The position numbers were made by a program, and so were the translations under genes. From contig JAQFVV010012575.1 of NCBI GenBank assembly GCA_028023455.1, positions 1,484,517-1,548,516 on the forward strand: a stretch of 64,000 nt of DNA, in the 5' to 3' direction. The notes beneath the pieces were generated by a model. That model was not told the origin of the DNA. It made no database searches and saw only the letters and a list, made by a program, of their open reading frames with translations. Positions 38,110 through 49,800 of this stretch are shown here, piece after piece (position 1 is the first letter of the stretch; each line of letters opens with the position of its first letter). The DNA is from Epiperipatus broadwayi. Lineage: Eukaryota; Onychophora; Udeonychophora; Euonychophora; Peripatidae.

Positions 38110-39182
38110 AGACACTGTCTGCTAAAAAAACACTGAAGCCACTCTTACAAATTTTAACCTGGTATATTTTAAAGAAGTCCAAGATTTTGTTTAATTTTGA
38201 TGCTGTTTAATATTTTTTATTTGTTTTTTTTTTTTAGTGTATACTAGGAGTTGAGTTGGAATTTTTCTCACCTTTTTACTCATTTGCAGAAAACTTTTTT
38301 TTTTTAAAAGAACTCATTTTGTTTAAATTTTTATAGGGGAGAAAGATACAAATACACAACTCAAGGTATACATAGATAAATTTTATATGTTTGTAAATAA
38401 AATATTAGCATAATTGGATGCATTAAATTGGACATTGACTTAAAAAACAAAAGGTAAGATTTTAAACATCTACACTTAATTAGACATTTAATATATACAA
38501 TTAAATATTAATTAGACTTACTAACAAGTAATTATATATGAGTACGTTTTCCTGTTTGTATAACTAACAGTCTTATGGATGAACTCTATAAAACACAAAT
38601 TGATAATCCACAGACATAGATGATACAATCAAAGTAAATATTGAACATCTAATAATATAGTTTAATCCTCAGAATAATAGTTACTTTATTCTACATTGTG
38701 CATTGTAATTTTATAATTTTTGATTGATATTTTAAGATTTAACTTACAACTAGTCATATTATAGTAAAGATAGATCCATAGTTTAATATATTCATGTATA
38801 TATTTTTATTAATTTATTAATGTTATAAATTTAATCCAGATTTTGTTAATAAATATTTGTTGTTGAAGTTAAAATCTTTGTTTCTCTGGTCTCTAGATTA
38901 TCAAGCATCATTCATACTTCACTCACCAGAATATCTATCATACATGTGTACACATTTTTAATATATTCATTAGTAAAAAGCCATTAGGAACCTACATAGA
39001 GGTCACATTATTGCCATCCTGTTTAAATCCATCCTTGAGGAGAGTTAATGGCAAATATCTTCACTAAGTTTGAAGTCTGAGAAATAATAGGACATGTAAG
39101 TTGTGAGGACTCTGGGTATACCATCTTAAAGTATTCAGTCCATTACAATATATTACTAATAAATGTATTATAATATTATGAA
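38110..39182. other. AT-rich spacer upstream of the LTR retrotransposon
   Basis: Nothing supportable is seen beyond possible 3'-UTR of the candidate exon. Confidence 0.4.
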
Positions 39183-39188
39183 ATATAT
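39183..39188. repeat. Target-site duplication, left
   Basis: ATATAT directly before the 5' LTR, repeated at 54968-54973 directly after the 3' LTR. As the flank is a TA run, the true duplication could be 4-6 bp. Confidence 0.65.
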
Positions 39189-41767
39189 TGTACCCTTTTC
39201 TATAGGTCAAGAAATAGTTATAATGGTCAATTACTAAAAAAATTTTAAATTTGAGAATATATTTATTGATGTATTGAATATATTAAATTTATAGAGTCTG
39301 TAAAGTGCAATTTAAAGCTAAAGCAAATACCTGATACGTAAAATCATTTAAAAAATTAGTTAAATAAAGAGTAAAGAATTGCTCATATGGTTGTAAAAGC
39401 TGGCCATATTAAAATAACACAGCTATCAGTAATAAAAATATATTTAATAAGTCAATTTTAATAACTTTAAAACTTAGAATAAATTAATATTATATAGTAT
39501 TTAAATTTATAAACTATATTAAATAATAAAAATTAGTGTAATGTATTTGAATAGTAAATATTATGATGTTGAGAATTGTATTTATTTCTATATTTTTTCT
39601 AAATTATTTCTTCAAAATTTTATATAAAATTTTTATATAATATAAGTGCAGTAAATTTATTAAGACAGACAAAAATAGACAAAACACCGGAAACGATTAC
39701 GTAATTGTCTGGAATATTTTTATACAAGCACTTGTTTCAATTAATACCAATATTTTAAAGTATTTAAATAATATTATAGTAGAAATGGATAGAATTTATT
39801 AAACATCATAATAAAAATAAGTAGTGAATAATTTTATTAAATATTGTTTTGAAAATTATTTTAAAAGTGTTTAAATTGATTTAAATATAATAATTAGTTT
39901 TAAATAATAATTAGATAGTGTTTAAGTGTTACATTATCAGTTTAAAACTTTAGAAAATTATTTATAAATCCAAGTAGGATTGACCAATAGTAATAGAGCT
40001 TGGCAGACTCCCAAAATCGCGCCAATTAATTGTATAATCGAGGAGAACAAGAATTGACAGACTCGAGTGAAGAGGTAAAAAATTTGAGCTCTCTAATAAT
40101 TTCTTTTCTCCAATTTATTCAATTTTTTCAATATAATTCTAATAATATCATTAGAACAAATTAACTGACAATTTTTAAAATCATAGAGAGAGTCTTAAAA
40201 TAAATATTTTTAAAGTTTTCATAAATTATGTATCACTAACTTAATCGAACCTGCCAGTGAATTCTATAGAAGTACAGTCGGAATTTTCAGTAAAAAATAT
40301 GGATAGATTCTTTAAAACCAGTTTTAAAGTTTATAACATTTCAAAATTGTTTATATTGTTCATTGATACCGCTTATATAGTGTATCCAAAGGAAACTGCT
40401 TTTACGCGTGTAATATAGATGAAAAGACATTGTGCGCAAAGTTCAGAAAGAGAATAAAATATAAAAATCATTATGATTCATCTAAGAATAAATGGACAAA
40501 TATAATTTTAAAATTAAAATTATTGGAATTGCTTTCTTTAAGATGACCCGAAAAAGAAGTATACTCTAGAAAAAAAAAAAAAAATAGTTAAAGATCAAAA
40601 AATAATGTACATAAAATTAAGAATGAATGAAATAAAGCTTGCTAAAGAGAAATATTTGTATAAAGAAAAATACGGAAGAGGAATATAAAAAATATTGGAT
40701 CCATAAAACGCAATTGGTACCTAAAGTATTAAATATTCGTAGTCTAATTAAAAAGGAGAAAGATGCATCGACGCGCCGAGGGAATATTTGCCAGAACATT
40801 AAAAAAAAACTTCGAGGGATAACTAACTAAAATATATTTTAATAATCTGATGCTAAAAGCTAAAATTAAAGATCGTCTAAACAAATTTATTAAATGAACC
40901 AAGTTATTTTAAAACTTTGAGAGTCATAATGGAGAACATTCAGATAAAAGAAGAAGAGTAATATTATGGGACTAAACAAGATTTACCGTCAGAAAAATAT
41001 TTAATTATGGTTTGAATTATTTTTTATTATTATTATAAGCATTAGGTTTCAGAAAACGATAGGGAAACAAAATACATTAATTTTGGTATATATAATATTA
41101 TATGAAATATGTTTGATTTTGAATGTTTTTTAATAAAATTGTATGTGTGTAATTGTATATTTGCGATGCTCGAAGGAAGGAAAAGAAGCCTACTGCAAAG
41201 CCTAATCCGAAGATAACAATTGTTTTTTGGTAACATTTATAATTATTGATGATATAATGTATGTTTTATTTATTTAGATCAGCCGAAAATTGAATGAATG
41301 TAGTACAAAAGTTTTATTATTATTATTATTGTAAAACGCATTTAAAACAACACATTGAAACATTTTGAGATGTGATTAGATTTTTGAAAATATGCATACG
41401 ATAGTCATTTTATTTGTTGATAAATAATAATTTAATATAATCGATGATTATATTACATTTTCTATTAATTTTTCCTATTGGGATGTTTGAATATTGTTTT
41501 AACAAAAATGTAAAGGTAATGAACATACAGTGTTATAAAGCGAGATAAATTATTCTTAAGGGATAGAGAAATGATTTTCATAGTAGCGAATCTTGTTTGT
41601 TGTTTTTTTTTAAAAGTTGTTCGTATTTTATCGATGCTTGATATAGTGAAAATCTAGAGAGATAATTTAAGTAGTGACTTGGGAGTACAGGGGTGATTTG
41701 GAAACCAAGATGATGTATGAAAATCTAGGATGATACAGGGAATGGAAATAAGTAGTTTTGTGAGAGA

Positions 41768-41855
41768 ATCAGCATAGTTAACATAGCCCTATGGCTGATC
41801 CACATTTCGTTTTATAGGTGATAATCAGCGTAGTTAACGTAGCCCTACGACTGAT
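41768..41855 (+). repeat. Tandem covarying hairpins in the 5' LTR
   Basis: Two 32-nt hairpins (41768-41799 and 41824-41855) are 24 nt apart. Each has ATCAG paired with CTGAT, then CATAG/CTATG (first) or CGTAG/CTACG (second), with one bulged base and an 11-nt loop. The A-T to G-C change is compensatory. The loop carries a second CATAG or CGTAG that changes in step. The 3' LTR has identical copies at 52886-52917 and 52942-52973. Confidence 0.8.
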
Positions 41856-43560
41856 ACACATGTTGTCTTGGACAGTGTTATTTTATATTTCGTGTGAGTT
41901 GCCTTGATGTTTGGTAAAGCTGAATAAATAGCTGCCACATCACTTTCTTATCTTAAGGGTTAATAGACAATAAATGTCGAACCTGTTCACACTGTTCCAT
42001 GCATTCTTGAAGTACATTGAAAACAAGTTATCCATCTTTCTTCCCAATATCCTATACATCTTTCGCTATCTTAATCTGTATTTCGTGCTACTACATCGTA
42101 TATGATAGGTTTTATTGAAGGGAAAACAATAGATATTTTAGAATGTATGTTATGATTTTACTTGGAATAAGAATAGTTAAGAGTTAACTAAGAATAGATT
42201 ATAACCATTGAAAGAAAGATACAGATGTCCTAAATAATGGAAGAAGTTATAGAATCATTTTAATTTAGAAATAAACTATAATTTTTTGTAAAAGTATATC
42301 AAATGAGAATATACAAAATATTAAAATATATTTTCACGCTCTTTTTATTATTAATTATATTTTTAAAGAGATAAGTGTTGCATATTTAAAAATACTATAA
42401 CACTCGATAATTATTATCATATATTTGAAATTGTAACAGGGTGATATTTAAACACATTATAATATTATACAGGAGTATGGCTTATGCAAAAACGCATTAT
42501 AATTTATATGAGCATGGGAGAACAAACATTAAAGTTAATCATAATATTTAATAATATGCTGTGTAATTTGTTTAAAGTAACAAGAAATGTAAATTTTCTT
42601 TTTTTTAAGACCATATTGATTATAAAGTGTGACGTTATAAAATATTGATCCACAAAAATAATTTAGAATATTGTAAATTTAGTATATTTAAAAGGTAAAA
42701 AATGTTGTTACCCATAAGTAGTTCAAATAAATAGTGTGATAAACCTAAAGAAAATAACTAAAATAATTTTTAAAATGTATAATGATTGGATTAACTATAA
42801 AGAAGTACAAAATTGTAGAATTAACATTTGTCATGTGTAAGGAAAGAAGGATATCCGTTGTAAATAAGATGTAAATAGATTTGTTTTATTTTTACTTAAA
42901 TTTATTTGATGTTAATAAACTTTGTTAAATTTGTTTTATTAAAACTTGTGTCTGGGTATTGTTTTCACTACATCATGGTACAAATTCACAGAATGTTTTC
43001 ACAACCACTGAAGTACATTTTGCACAAAAGATAACTAAAAATATGTTTAATCTTAATTATTATTGATGTTCTTATAATTAAGTAATTATAAAATTGCATT
43101 AAGTTATTGGTCATAAATCCACTATCCTAATATTTTGATAAATTATATGCTATTAATTGCCACTTACTTTATTTATCAGATTATCTAAACACTACCACTT
43201 CTTAGTTTACTTTATTGTTTAAAGACAAAAGATGATATTGATATTGATTGATTTATTATGGTAATAAATTTGCAATAAAAGAAATTTATACCAATTTGAT
43301 TAAGTAAGAAAGATTGTAATCATTATTGTTATTAATTGCAGTGTAGTAGATATGGCATAAAATCCCTTACCATATGTGCTACCGCATTTTGTTGAAGTAT
43401 AAATAAAGATTAAGAACCTGAGATTATAATTTATTGAGCTAGATGATGATTATTATTATTAAAGATAACAGAATTAATATTATAGTTATTAAATGAGTCT
43501 TAGTAAGTAGACGTTGCGAAAGTCATAAGAATACTATGTAGTTATTATTTGAAATAATAG

Positions 43561-43568
43561 TATAAAGG
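43561..43568 (+). promoter_or_regulatory. Candidate LTR TATA box
   Basis: TATAAAGG is followed by GGGGATAGTG and then a GC-richer stretch near 43590-43670, where transcription would start. The same sequence is in the 3' LTR at 54678. A second TATA-like TATAAATAAAG lies at about 43399, so the assignment is tentative. Confidence 0.45.
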
Positions 43569-43854
43569 GGGGATAGTGTTCTTATGCCATTGAGGTGGTA
43601 TCCTGTGGGATATTGGCTCAATGTGATCTACCTTGCCAACTCGTATTTCCACTTCTCGTCTCATGAATACATTAAATCTTTATGTTAATTTACTTTAAAA
43701 CAGAACCTAAGTTAATTTTTAAGAAATTTGAGCTAGTAAAACATTTTTTAATTTAATATTTAATTATTAGAGCTAGAACCCGGTGACGTTAAATATAGTA
43801 ATCTATTTATTTGTAAGTGGAGGTACGAGGTCGACGGCGGGCACGGTTAGAGAA

Positions 43855-43872
43855 TGGCACACCAACTTTAGG
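43855..43872 (+). other. Candidate primer-binding site
   Basis: TGGCACACCAACTTTAGG lies 3 nt after the 5' LTR end. It starts with TGG, as a site pairing with the CCA end of a tRNA must. I could not match the rest to a particular tRNA, so the position supports it more than the sequence does. Confidence 0.45.
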
Positions 43873-44403
43873 GGCCTGAGATGTGTTAGTAGGGGCATTA
43901 TATTTAATCAATAGCAATGTGATAATTTAATATTTTATTATAGAAATAATTATTAGGATTTAATTATTATAGAATTAAGTGTTCATGATTAAAACAATTA
44001 CAATTATAAGTGGTGGATGATCTGATTGTTTAAAATATAATACTACATTATTATAAAATACCTGATAAACAAAATTTTAAAATATGCATATGTGGCTAAT
44101 GATTGTTTGGATATTTATTATGACCATGTCAATTAGTGAAGTATTAAAAAGATATTTGAAATGCTTTAAAACGTGCAAAAATATCTGTGAATCATGCATG
44201 TAGGGAATGATGTTATGACACATGATTTTAAATTATTGTTATTGTTATTAAGATGAAATGTTATGAGGAAAGGAGATACTATCTATAGATATTGGAGGTG
44301 ATGATTGTAGGGAAATAGAAAAAGCTGGTAGGGGATTTACTTATGAAAATTTATTAGAAACATATTATAATACTAGATTTTGAAAAATAATATTACTATA
44401 AAA

Positions 44404-46824
44404 ATGGATAACCCAGATAGTAATGTAGAAATGGAACTGTCTGAGTTCGTGGTTGATGATGATTATGTGGAGGAAAAAGAATGCGAGAACTTAGGTGAAA
44501 TAGAAATGTTGGTAGAGGATACTCATGTCGCAGAGAATAAAATAGAAGAAGGGGAGAAAGAGGTGATGAAAAGTGAAGTAGAGACAAATGAGGTAAAAGT
44601 GCCTGGAAAGGAAGTAGAGAGTATCTCAACGGCTCAAATATTCCAGATGTTTAAAGCTCTTCAGGAAAACATGAATAAAAATGACAGAAAGTTTGATGCT
44701 CTTCAGGAAAGCATGGATAAAAATAGAGAAGATACTAAAGCTCTTCAGGAAAGCATGGATAAAAATAGAGAAGATACTAAAGCTCTTCAGGAAAACATGA
44801 ATAAAAATGACAGAAAGTTTGATGCTCTTCAGGAAAGCATGGATAAAAATAGAGAAGATACTAAAGCTCTTCAGGAAAACATGAATAAAAATGACAGAAA
44901 GTTTGATGCTCTTCAGGAAAGCATAAATAAGAATAATATAAAGTTTGATAGTTTTAATATGAAGATTGATAGTTTTAAAAAAGATAGTGATATAAAGTTT
45001 AAAGATCTAAATGACAGTATAATTCAGAATACAAAGGATAATAAGGTAAAATTAGATATTCTTAGTGAAAGTTTGAACAAAACCAACGAAAATCTAGAGA
45101 TTAAATTTAAGGAGACCTGCCAAAAGGTAGAGGACCTTAAAGAAGAAGTGCAAGATAAATTTAACCATTTAGAACTAAGACTAGATAACAATGAAAAGGT
45201 CTTTGAGTCCTTAAAGCATGAGGTAGAGAACATGGAGTACAAAAATCAAGATTTATTAAAAAATCAATTTGAGGAATTTTCCGAAATGACTATCAAAGGG
45301 TTGAAAAAACAAATAGAGGATTCAATCAACCAATGTCAAGTCAATAGTGATAGATTGAATCAAAAGATTAGTGATAATGAAATAAAGGTAGAACGTAGGA
45401 TTGATGAGATACAGGAGCGTATAGAGCAGATAGACGAAAGTTTTATTGTTATAAAAGAAGAGATATTACAAAATAGAATAGTGATAAAGAACGAAGTTGA
45501 GCAAGATATAATTGAAAGGTTTAGGGACTTAGTAGTGCAAGACAGAATGGAAAGCAAGGCAGAGATAGAGCAGGTTTTGAGTGAAAAATTGCAGGATCTG
45601 GGGGAGATACAAAAGGGTGAAGAACATAAATTTAGGTCAAAGCTTGGGGAAAATATGAAAAAATTGCAAAAAGATGTAAGAGAGCAAGCTCAACAATTAG
45701 AGAAAAATAACCATGAATATCAAGACTTAGTAGAACGAAATTTAGATGAGTTCAGAAAAGAGCAAAAAACATACATAGAACAAGCAATAGGGCAAGTCAA
45801 CTTTGAGGAGAGATTCCAACAAGTCTATAAACAAATCGAAGAAATGAAGACTATAGATGACCAAACGAGGAATTTAGATAGGGAAAGAGTATTGTATAAC
45901 AGGTTCGAGGAAAAGAAAGTTCCATCCTCAATAAGTAAGATAGAATTCTTAGAAAAAAATGAAAACCGTCCATTAGAACATACTGATGTTAAGCAAGTAG
46001 ATATTCAACCCATTAGAGAAAGCATTAATTATGAAGGGGGGTCAAATAGTTCAATGGCCTTAAGATTCATAAGAGTTAAGCCGTTTCGAGGAGATTTCGC
46101 GGAAAATCCGTCGGAGTTTCTCAATAGTCTAGAGGAGCTCTTCTCGATATGTGCATTGACCGAAAGAGAAAAATTGGCTATTTGTAGCAACCATTTAGGG
46201 GGGACTGCCAAAGACTGGTGGCAGTCATTGTTCGAAAGGCCGTGTACTTATGGGGATTTCCGATTTTTAATAATAGCAAGTTTTTGGAATGCCGATAAAC
46301 AGGACAGCATTAGGTTTCAAATTACACAGGAGAAATATCACTCCAGTAAAGGTAGCTATACCAGTTTCTTTAGAAGCCAGGCTGTCAGGTTAAAAATGCT
46401 CACGGCATGTCCATTGTCAGAAGGACAAATAATTAGAATAGTGAGACACAACTTACCTCGGAATGTGGAGCAACTTTTGATTGCAGCCGATAGGTATTCC
46501 ATAGAGGAAGTATCAGAAATATTGGATGCGCTAGAGATTACGGAAGCATCTCTGGATGGTAGATATAAGTCTAACAGAGACCGACCTAGCTATCCATTAT
46601 CAAATATTAATGTTAATCATAATAACCCTAGGTTCCAAACAAATTTTAAAAGAAAATATAACTATAGAGATAGGGATAGGGTATCCCCATATAATAGAAA
46701 AACAGTTCAATTTAATCATTCTAGGAATAGGGTAGAAACCCAAAGTAATCAACCCTCTACTAGTGGGGTTACCACGATCTTAAAGAGACCTAATATAAAG
46801 TCCACTGATAAGAAGTTAAACTAA
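44404..46824 (+). CDS. gag: Gag polyprotein of the Gypsy element
   Basis: This is an 806-residue structural protein that would form the retrotransposon particle. The first ATG of the frame (44404) is taken as start. Order: an acidic N-terminus (about 1-80); seven 14-residue repeats (85-182) of the ALQENMNKNDRKFD and ALQESMDKNREDTK types; then a long charged predicted coiled coil to about residue 510. A Retrotrans_gag-like capsid domain follows at about 550-720, with Trp605-Trp606 in AKDWWQSLF, a YTSFFRSQAVRLKML block and the LPRNVEQLL block. The C-terminus (about 725-806) is rich in Arg, Asn and Ser and has no CCHC zinc knuckle; its basic character could take over RNA binding. It is longer than usual Gypsy Gags because of the coiled coil. 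The stop TAA directly follows the slippery site, leading to pol. Confidence 0.95.
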   Translation: MDNPDSNVEMELSEFVVDDDYVEEKECENLGEIEMLVEDTHVAENKIEEGEKEVMKSEVETNEVKVPGKEVESISTAQIFQMFKALQENMNKNDRKFDALQESMDKNREDTKALQESMDKNREDTKALQENMNKNDRKFDALQESMDKNREDTKALQENMNKNDRKFDALQESINKNNIKFDSFNMKIDSFKKDSDIKFKDLNDSIIQNTKDNKVKLDILSESLNKTNENLEIKFKETCQKVEDLKEEVQDKFNHLELRLDNNEKVFESLKHEVENMEYKNQDLLKNQFEEFSEMTIKGLKKQIEDSINQCQVNSDRLNQKISDNEIKVERRIDEIQERIEQIDESFIVIKEEILQNRIVIKNEVEQDIIERFRDLVVQDRMESKAEIEQVLSEKLQDLGEIQKGEEHKFRSKLGENMKKLQKDVREQAQQLEKNNHEYQDLVERNLDEFRKEQKTYIEQAIGQVNFEERFQQVYKQIEEMKTIDDQTRNLDRERVLYNRFEEKKVPSSISKIEFLEKNENRPLEHTDVKQVDIQPIRESINYEGGSNSSMALRFIRVKPFRGDFAENPSEFLNSLEELFSICALTEREKLAICSNHLGGTAKDWWQSLFERPCTYGDFRFLIIASFWNADKQDSIRFQITQEKYHSSKGSYTSFFRSQAVRLKMLTACPLSEGQIIRIVRHNLPRNVEQLLIAADRYSIEEVSEILDALEITEASLDGRYKSNRDRPSYPLSNINVNHNNPRFQTNFKRKYNYRDRDRVSPYNRKTVQFNHSRNRVETQSNQPSTSGVTTILKRPNIKSTDKKLN
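44656..44949 (+). repeat. 42-bp coding minisatellite in gag (7 units)
   Basis: There are seven head-to-tail 42-bp units, each starting GCTCTTCAGGAAA, in two main types ordered A-B-B-A-B-A-A'. Each encodes 14 residues, two heptads, so unit gain or loss keeps both the reading frame and the coiled-coil phase. Type A has ...NKNDRKFD and type B ...DKNREDTK; the last unit is diverged. Confidence 0.97.
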
Positions 46825-46883
46825 CAGGGTCTTTGTATAGTAGTTCCTCTTTGCAAGGACCAGGTGCTAACGAAATGGGGAAC
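46815..46883 (+). promoter_or_regulatory. Programmed -1 frameshift site with H-type pseudoknot
   Basis: The heptamer GTTAAAC (46815-46821), read G-TTA-AAC in the gag frame, directly precedes the gag stop TAA (46822-46824). After a 6-nt spacer, stem 1 pairs 46828-46837 (GGTCTTTGTA) with 46852-46861 (TGCAAGGACC preceded by T), 10 bp with G-U wobbles. Loop bases 46843-46849 (GTTCCTC) pair with 46877-46883 (GGGGAAC), 7 bp, forming stem 2. Loops are about 5, 2 and 15 nt. GUUAAAC is a known functional heptamer in arteriviruses. A -1 slip enters the pol frame, which is open from 46812. Confidence 0.8.
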
Positions 46884-49800
46884 GATCAGATGTGGATGCT
46901 AAATACTTTAGACTTAGACATTGATTTCTTAGAACCATTTACTATAGGTGAACCGCCTATAACATATCAGTGTCCGGTCATTGTATTAAACATCGAAAGT
47001 ATAAAAATTGAAGCATTGATTGACTCTGGAAGCCAAGCTTCCATATTATCAGAGTCAACGTATAAAAATCTGGTATGCATAAAAGGTGATATACCTTCAT
47101 TGCCAGTAAAACAGATACAAGTAACTCTAGCAAATGGAAAGAGAACTAAATTAACAAACAAACAAGTTTGGATTACCTTCAAAATTAATAATACAGAGTT
47201 TGGGCATGTTTTTCTTATTATGCCTGGATTGATACATGAAGCCATAATAGGTGCTGACTTCATGATTCTAAATGAGTGTCAAATAGATTTTTATAATAAA
47301 ATTTTTATTTGTAAGAAGGAAAGGCTTAATTTTGAATATGGTGTGCATAACCTTTCCAATCAATTACTATGCATCCATAATACATTGATTGATGCTAGCA
47401 TAAAAGCAAAAATTGAACATATTTATGCAGTCGATTCCAAATTAAGTGAGAAATTATATCAATTAATGTATAGCTTTAAAAGCATTTTTTCTAAAATCCC
47501 TGGTATAATAGAGGGATATACCCATCGTATTAAATTGAAGTGTAATGATCCTTTCCATCAAAAAATGTACCCAATTCCTTACCAATATAAGGACGAGGTA
47601 CAGAGTCAAATAGACATGATGCTAGAGTGGGAAATAATAAAAAAGTGCCCTTCTCCTTATGTAAACCCATTGGTTATTGTAAAGAAGAAGGATGGCCATA
47701 TTAGGGTATGTCTGGATGCTCGTATGCTAAACACTATAACTGTACCAGAGCGTGACATTCCTCCACCTGTACATGAGCTCCTAACTAAGTTTCATAAGAG
47801 GTCAATTTTCTCCACATTTGATTTGACAGCTAGTTATTGGCAAATACCGTTACATGAGAATGATCAGCAATATACAGCATTTCGTTTTCAAGGCCAGTCG
47901 TATGTTTTCAGACGGATGCCTTTTGGTCTCATTAATAGCGGTGCTGGCTTAATCAGATGTTTGGACATGATTTTTTCAAAGCAATTAAAAGAAAAGATCA
48001 TCATGTATGTGGACGACATTGTCATTGCTTCTGACAGTTTAGAGGAGCATCTGCAACATTTAGAAATGTTTTTCAGTGAGTGCGCTCTGAAAAATGTCAA
48101 AATTAATCTGGAGAAGTGTTCAATAGCTGCTAAAGAGATTACTTTTCTGGGACATTTAATAAATGAGCATGGTATCCAACCCCATCCAGAAAAGATCGCA
48201 GCTATTCAGCGCTTCCCCACACCAAAAACTGTAAAACAATTGAAATCCTTTTTTGGGTTGTGCAACTATTACAACCGTTTCTATCAAAATTTTGCGGAGG
48301 ACACGATACACTTGTCCAAATTGTTGAAAAAGGCTGAGAGGTGGAAGTGGACCCAAGATCATGATAATGAATTTAACTTAATTAAAAATAAATTTCTAAA
48401 ACATGTAATTTTAATATATCCTGATTTCAATAAAACATTTTATGTGCAAACAGATAGTAGTTACTATGGTCTGGGTGTAGTGTTGTTTCAACTCGATGAG
48501 GATCAGGTACCTCATGTATTGTACTTCTTGAGCAGACATCTGAGAGGTGCTGAGTTGAATTACACTATAACTGAAAAGGAAACCCTAGCTGTTGTCTGGG
48601 CTTTTCAGAAATTGAGACAATTTTTGTTAGGTTCTAGTGTAATTGTATTGACCGACCATAGAAGCTTAGAGTTTTTGAATAAAAGCTACCTCAGTAATGA
48701 GAGACTTATCAGGTGGAGCTTATATCTCCAACAATTCAATTATAGAGTAATCTATATTGAAGGGAGACAGAATATCCCTGCTGATATTCTTAGTCGCCAC
48801 CCTATCTGTTTAATGACACAAAATCCCAATAGCCAAAATATAATTGTGAGCAATGTGGATTTAGTTAGGGATGAGTCTATAGCTGATGATTATGAAAATC
48901 TCACTATGATTCAGAGTCAGGATATCAGACTAAATAGGATCATGACTATCTTAAATAATCATGATAATATAAATAGAAAAAATAAACACGTTAAAATGAT
49001 TTTTAAAAGATACAAAATTTATCAAAATTTACTCATGTATAACATAAATCCTAAACAGGGGGAATCATGGAGGATAGTTGTCCCTGATTCCATGATTGAT
49101 AAACTGATTATGTACGTTCATAGTAGCTATGGGCACTATGGCGCACCAAAAATTATGTATGTTTTAAAATCAATATTTTTCTTTAATAAAATGTATAAAC
49201 GCGTAATTAAAAAAGTTAAAACGTGTAAAATATGTCTAAAATCTAAGCATTGTAGTAAATCTTACGTGGGAATCATGCAACCCATCATTCCGGATCATCC
49301 TAATGAATTATTAGCGATTGATTTTTATGGGCCCTTGCCACCCTTCAACCGTCAAAAGTTTATACTTGTCATGTATGACGTTTTCAGTAAATTAGTTTCA
49401 GCCTATCCGGTACCTAAAACCAGCGCTCATTATGTTATTAAAAATATGCTTAATTATCAATTTCCTTTGGTTGGAAAACCAAAAATAATTCTGACTGATC
49501 ATGCAACCGCTTTCATATCTGGTGGATGGAATGAGTGGATTCAAACTCAACACCTTAGACATGTTATGAGCTCCATTAGAAATCCTCAGTCTAATCCTTG
49601 CGAACGTGTTATGCGGGAGCTCGGTCGATTATTCAGGGTTTATGTAGCGGATGATCATAAGCAGTGGGTGCACAAACTTGCTGAGGTTGTTAATTATATC
49701 AACAGCACTTGTAATGAATCCACAGGTTTCACTCCATTCCGTCTACACTATGGTAAACACGAAGAGTTGCTGATTCAAACTCCAATACCCATAACCAGAG

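Larger units (their letters stand above)
39189..43851 (+). repeat. 5' LTR (4663 bp)
   Basis: It begins TGTACCCTTTTCTATAGG and ends GGCACGGTTAGA, fixed by where it stops matching the 3' LTR. TATAAAGG at 43561 lies only 290 bp before the right end. If this is the promoter, U3 is about 4.4 kb and R plus U5 only about 0.26 kb. No conserved protein is seen inside; the longest frames are about 60 codons and AT-driven. Two tandem hairpins lie at 41768-41855. AATAAA sites occur at several points, for example about 42914 before a GT-rich stretch. The right end lacks the usual CA. Confidence 0.95.

Noticed and set aside
40367-40546. 59-codon open stretch in U3 with a plausible amino-acid mix
   Set aside because: No ATG, no family recognised, and length not exceptional. 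It might be captured host sequence, but the evidence is too thin.
40617-40830. 60-63-codon frames on both strands inside the LTR, repeated in the 3' LTR at 51732-51942
   Set aside because: Their repetition only reflects the LTR duplication. The two LTR copies differ in frame at the C-terminus because of an A-run indel, so there is no sign of selection on a protein.
44656-44949. Regular 42-bp repeats resembling an array
   Set aside because: Not CRISPR: the units are adjacent without spacers, encode heptads and lie inside gag of a eukaryotic element.
44396-46211. Antisense frames of 60-77 codons opposite gag
   Set aside because: Shadows of the real + strand coding sequence, with Ser/Leu-rich products typical of antisense frames.
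46833-46835. TTG as pol start codon
   Set aside because: No reason for non-ATG initiation; the -1 frameshift signal just upstream explains pol expression better.
46967-48362. Antisense frames of 68-98 codons opposite pol
   Set aside because: Shadows of Pol; no independent start context or domain.
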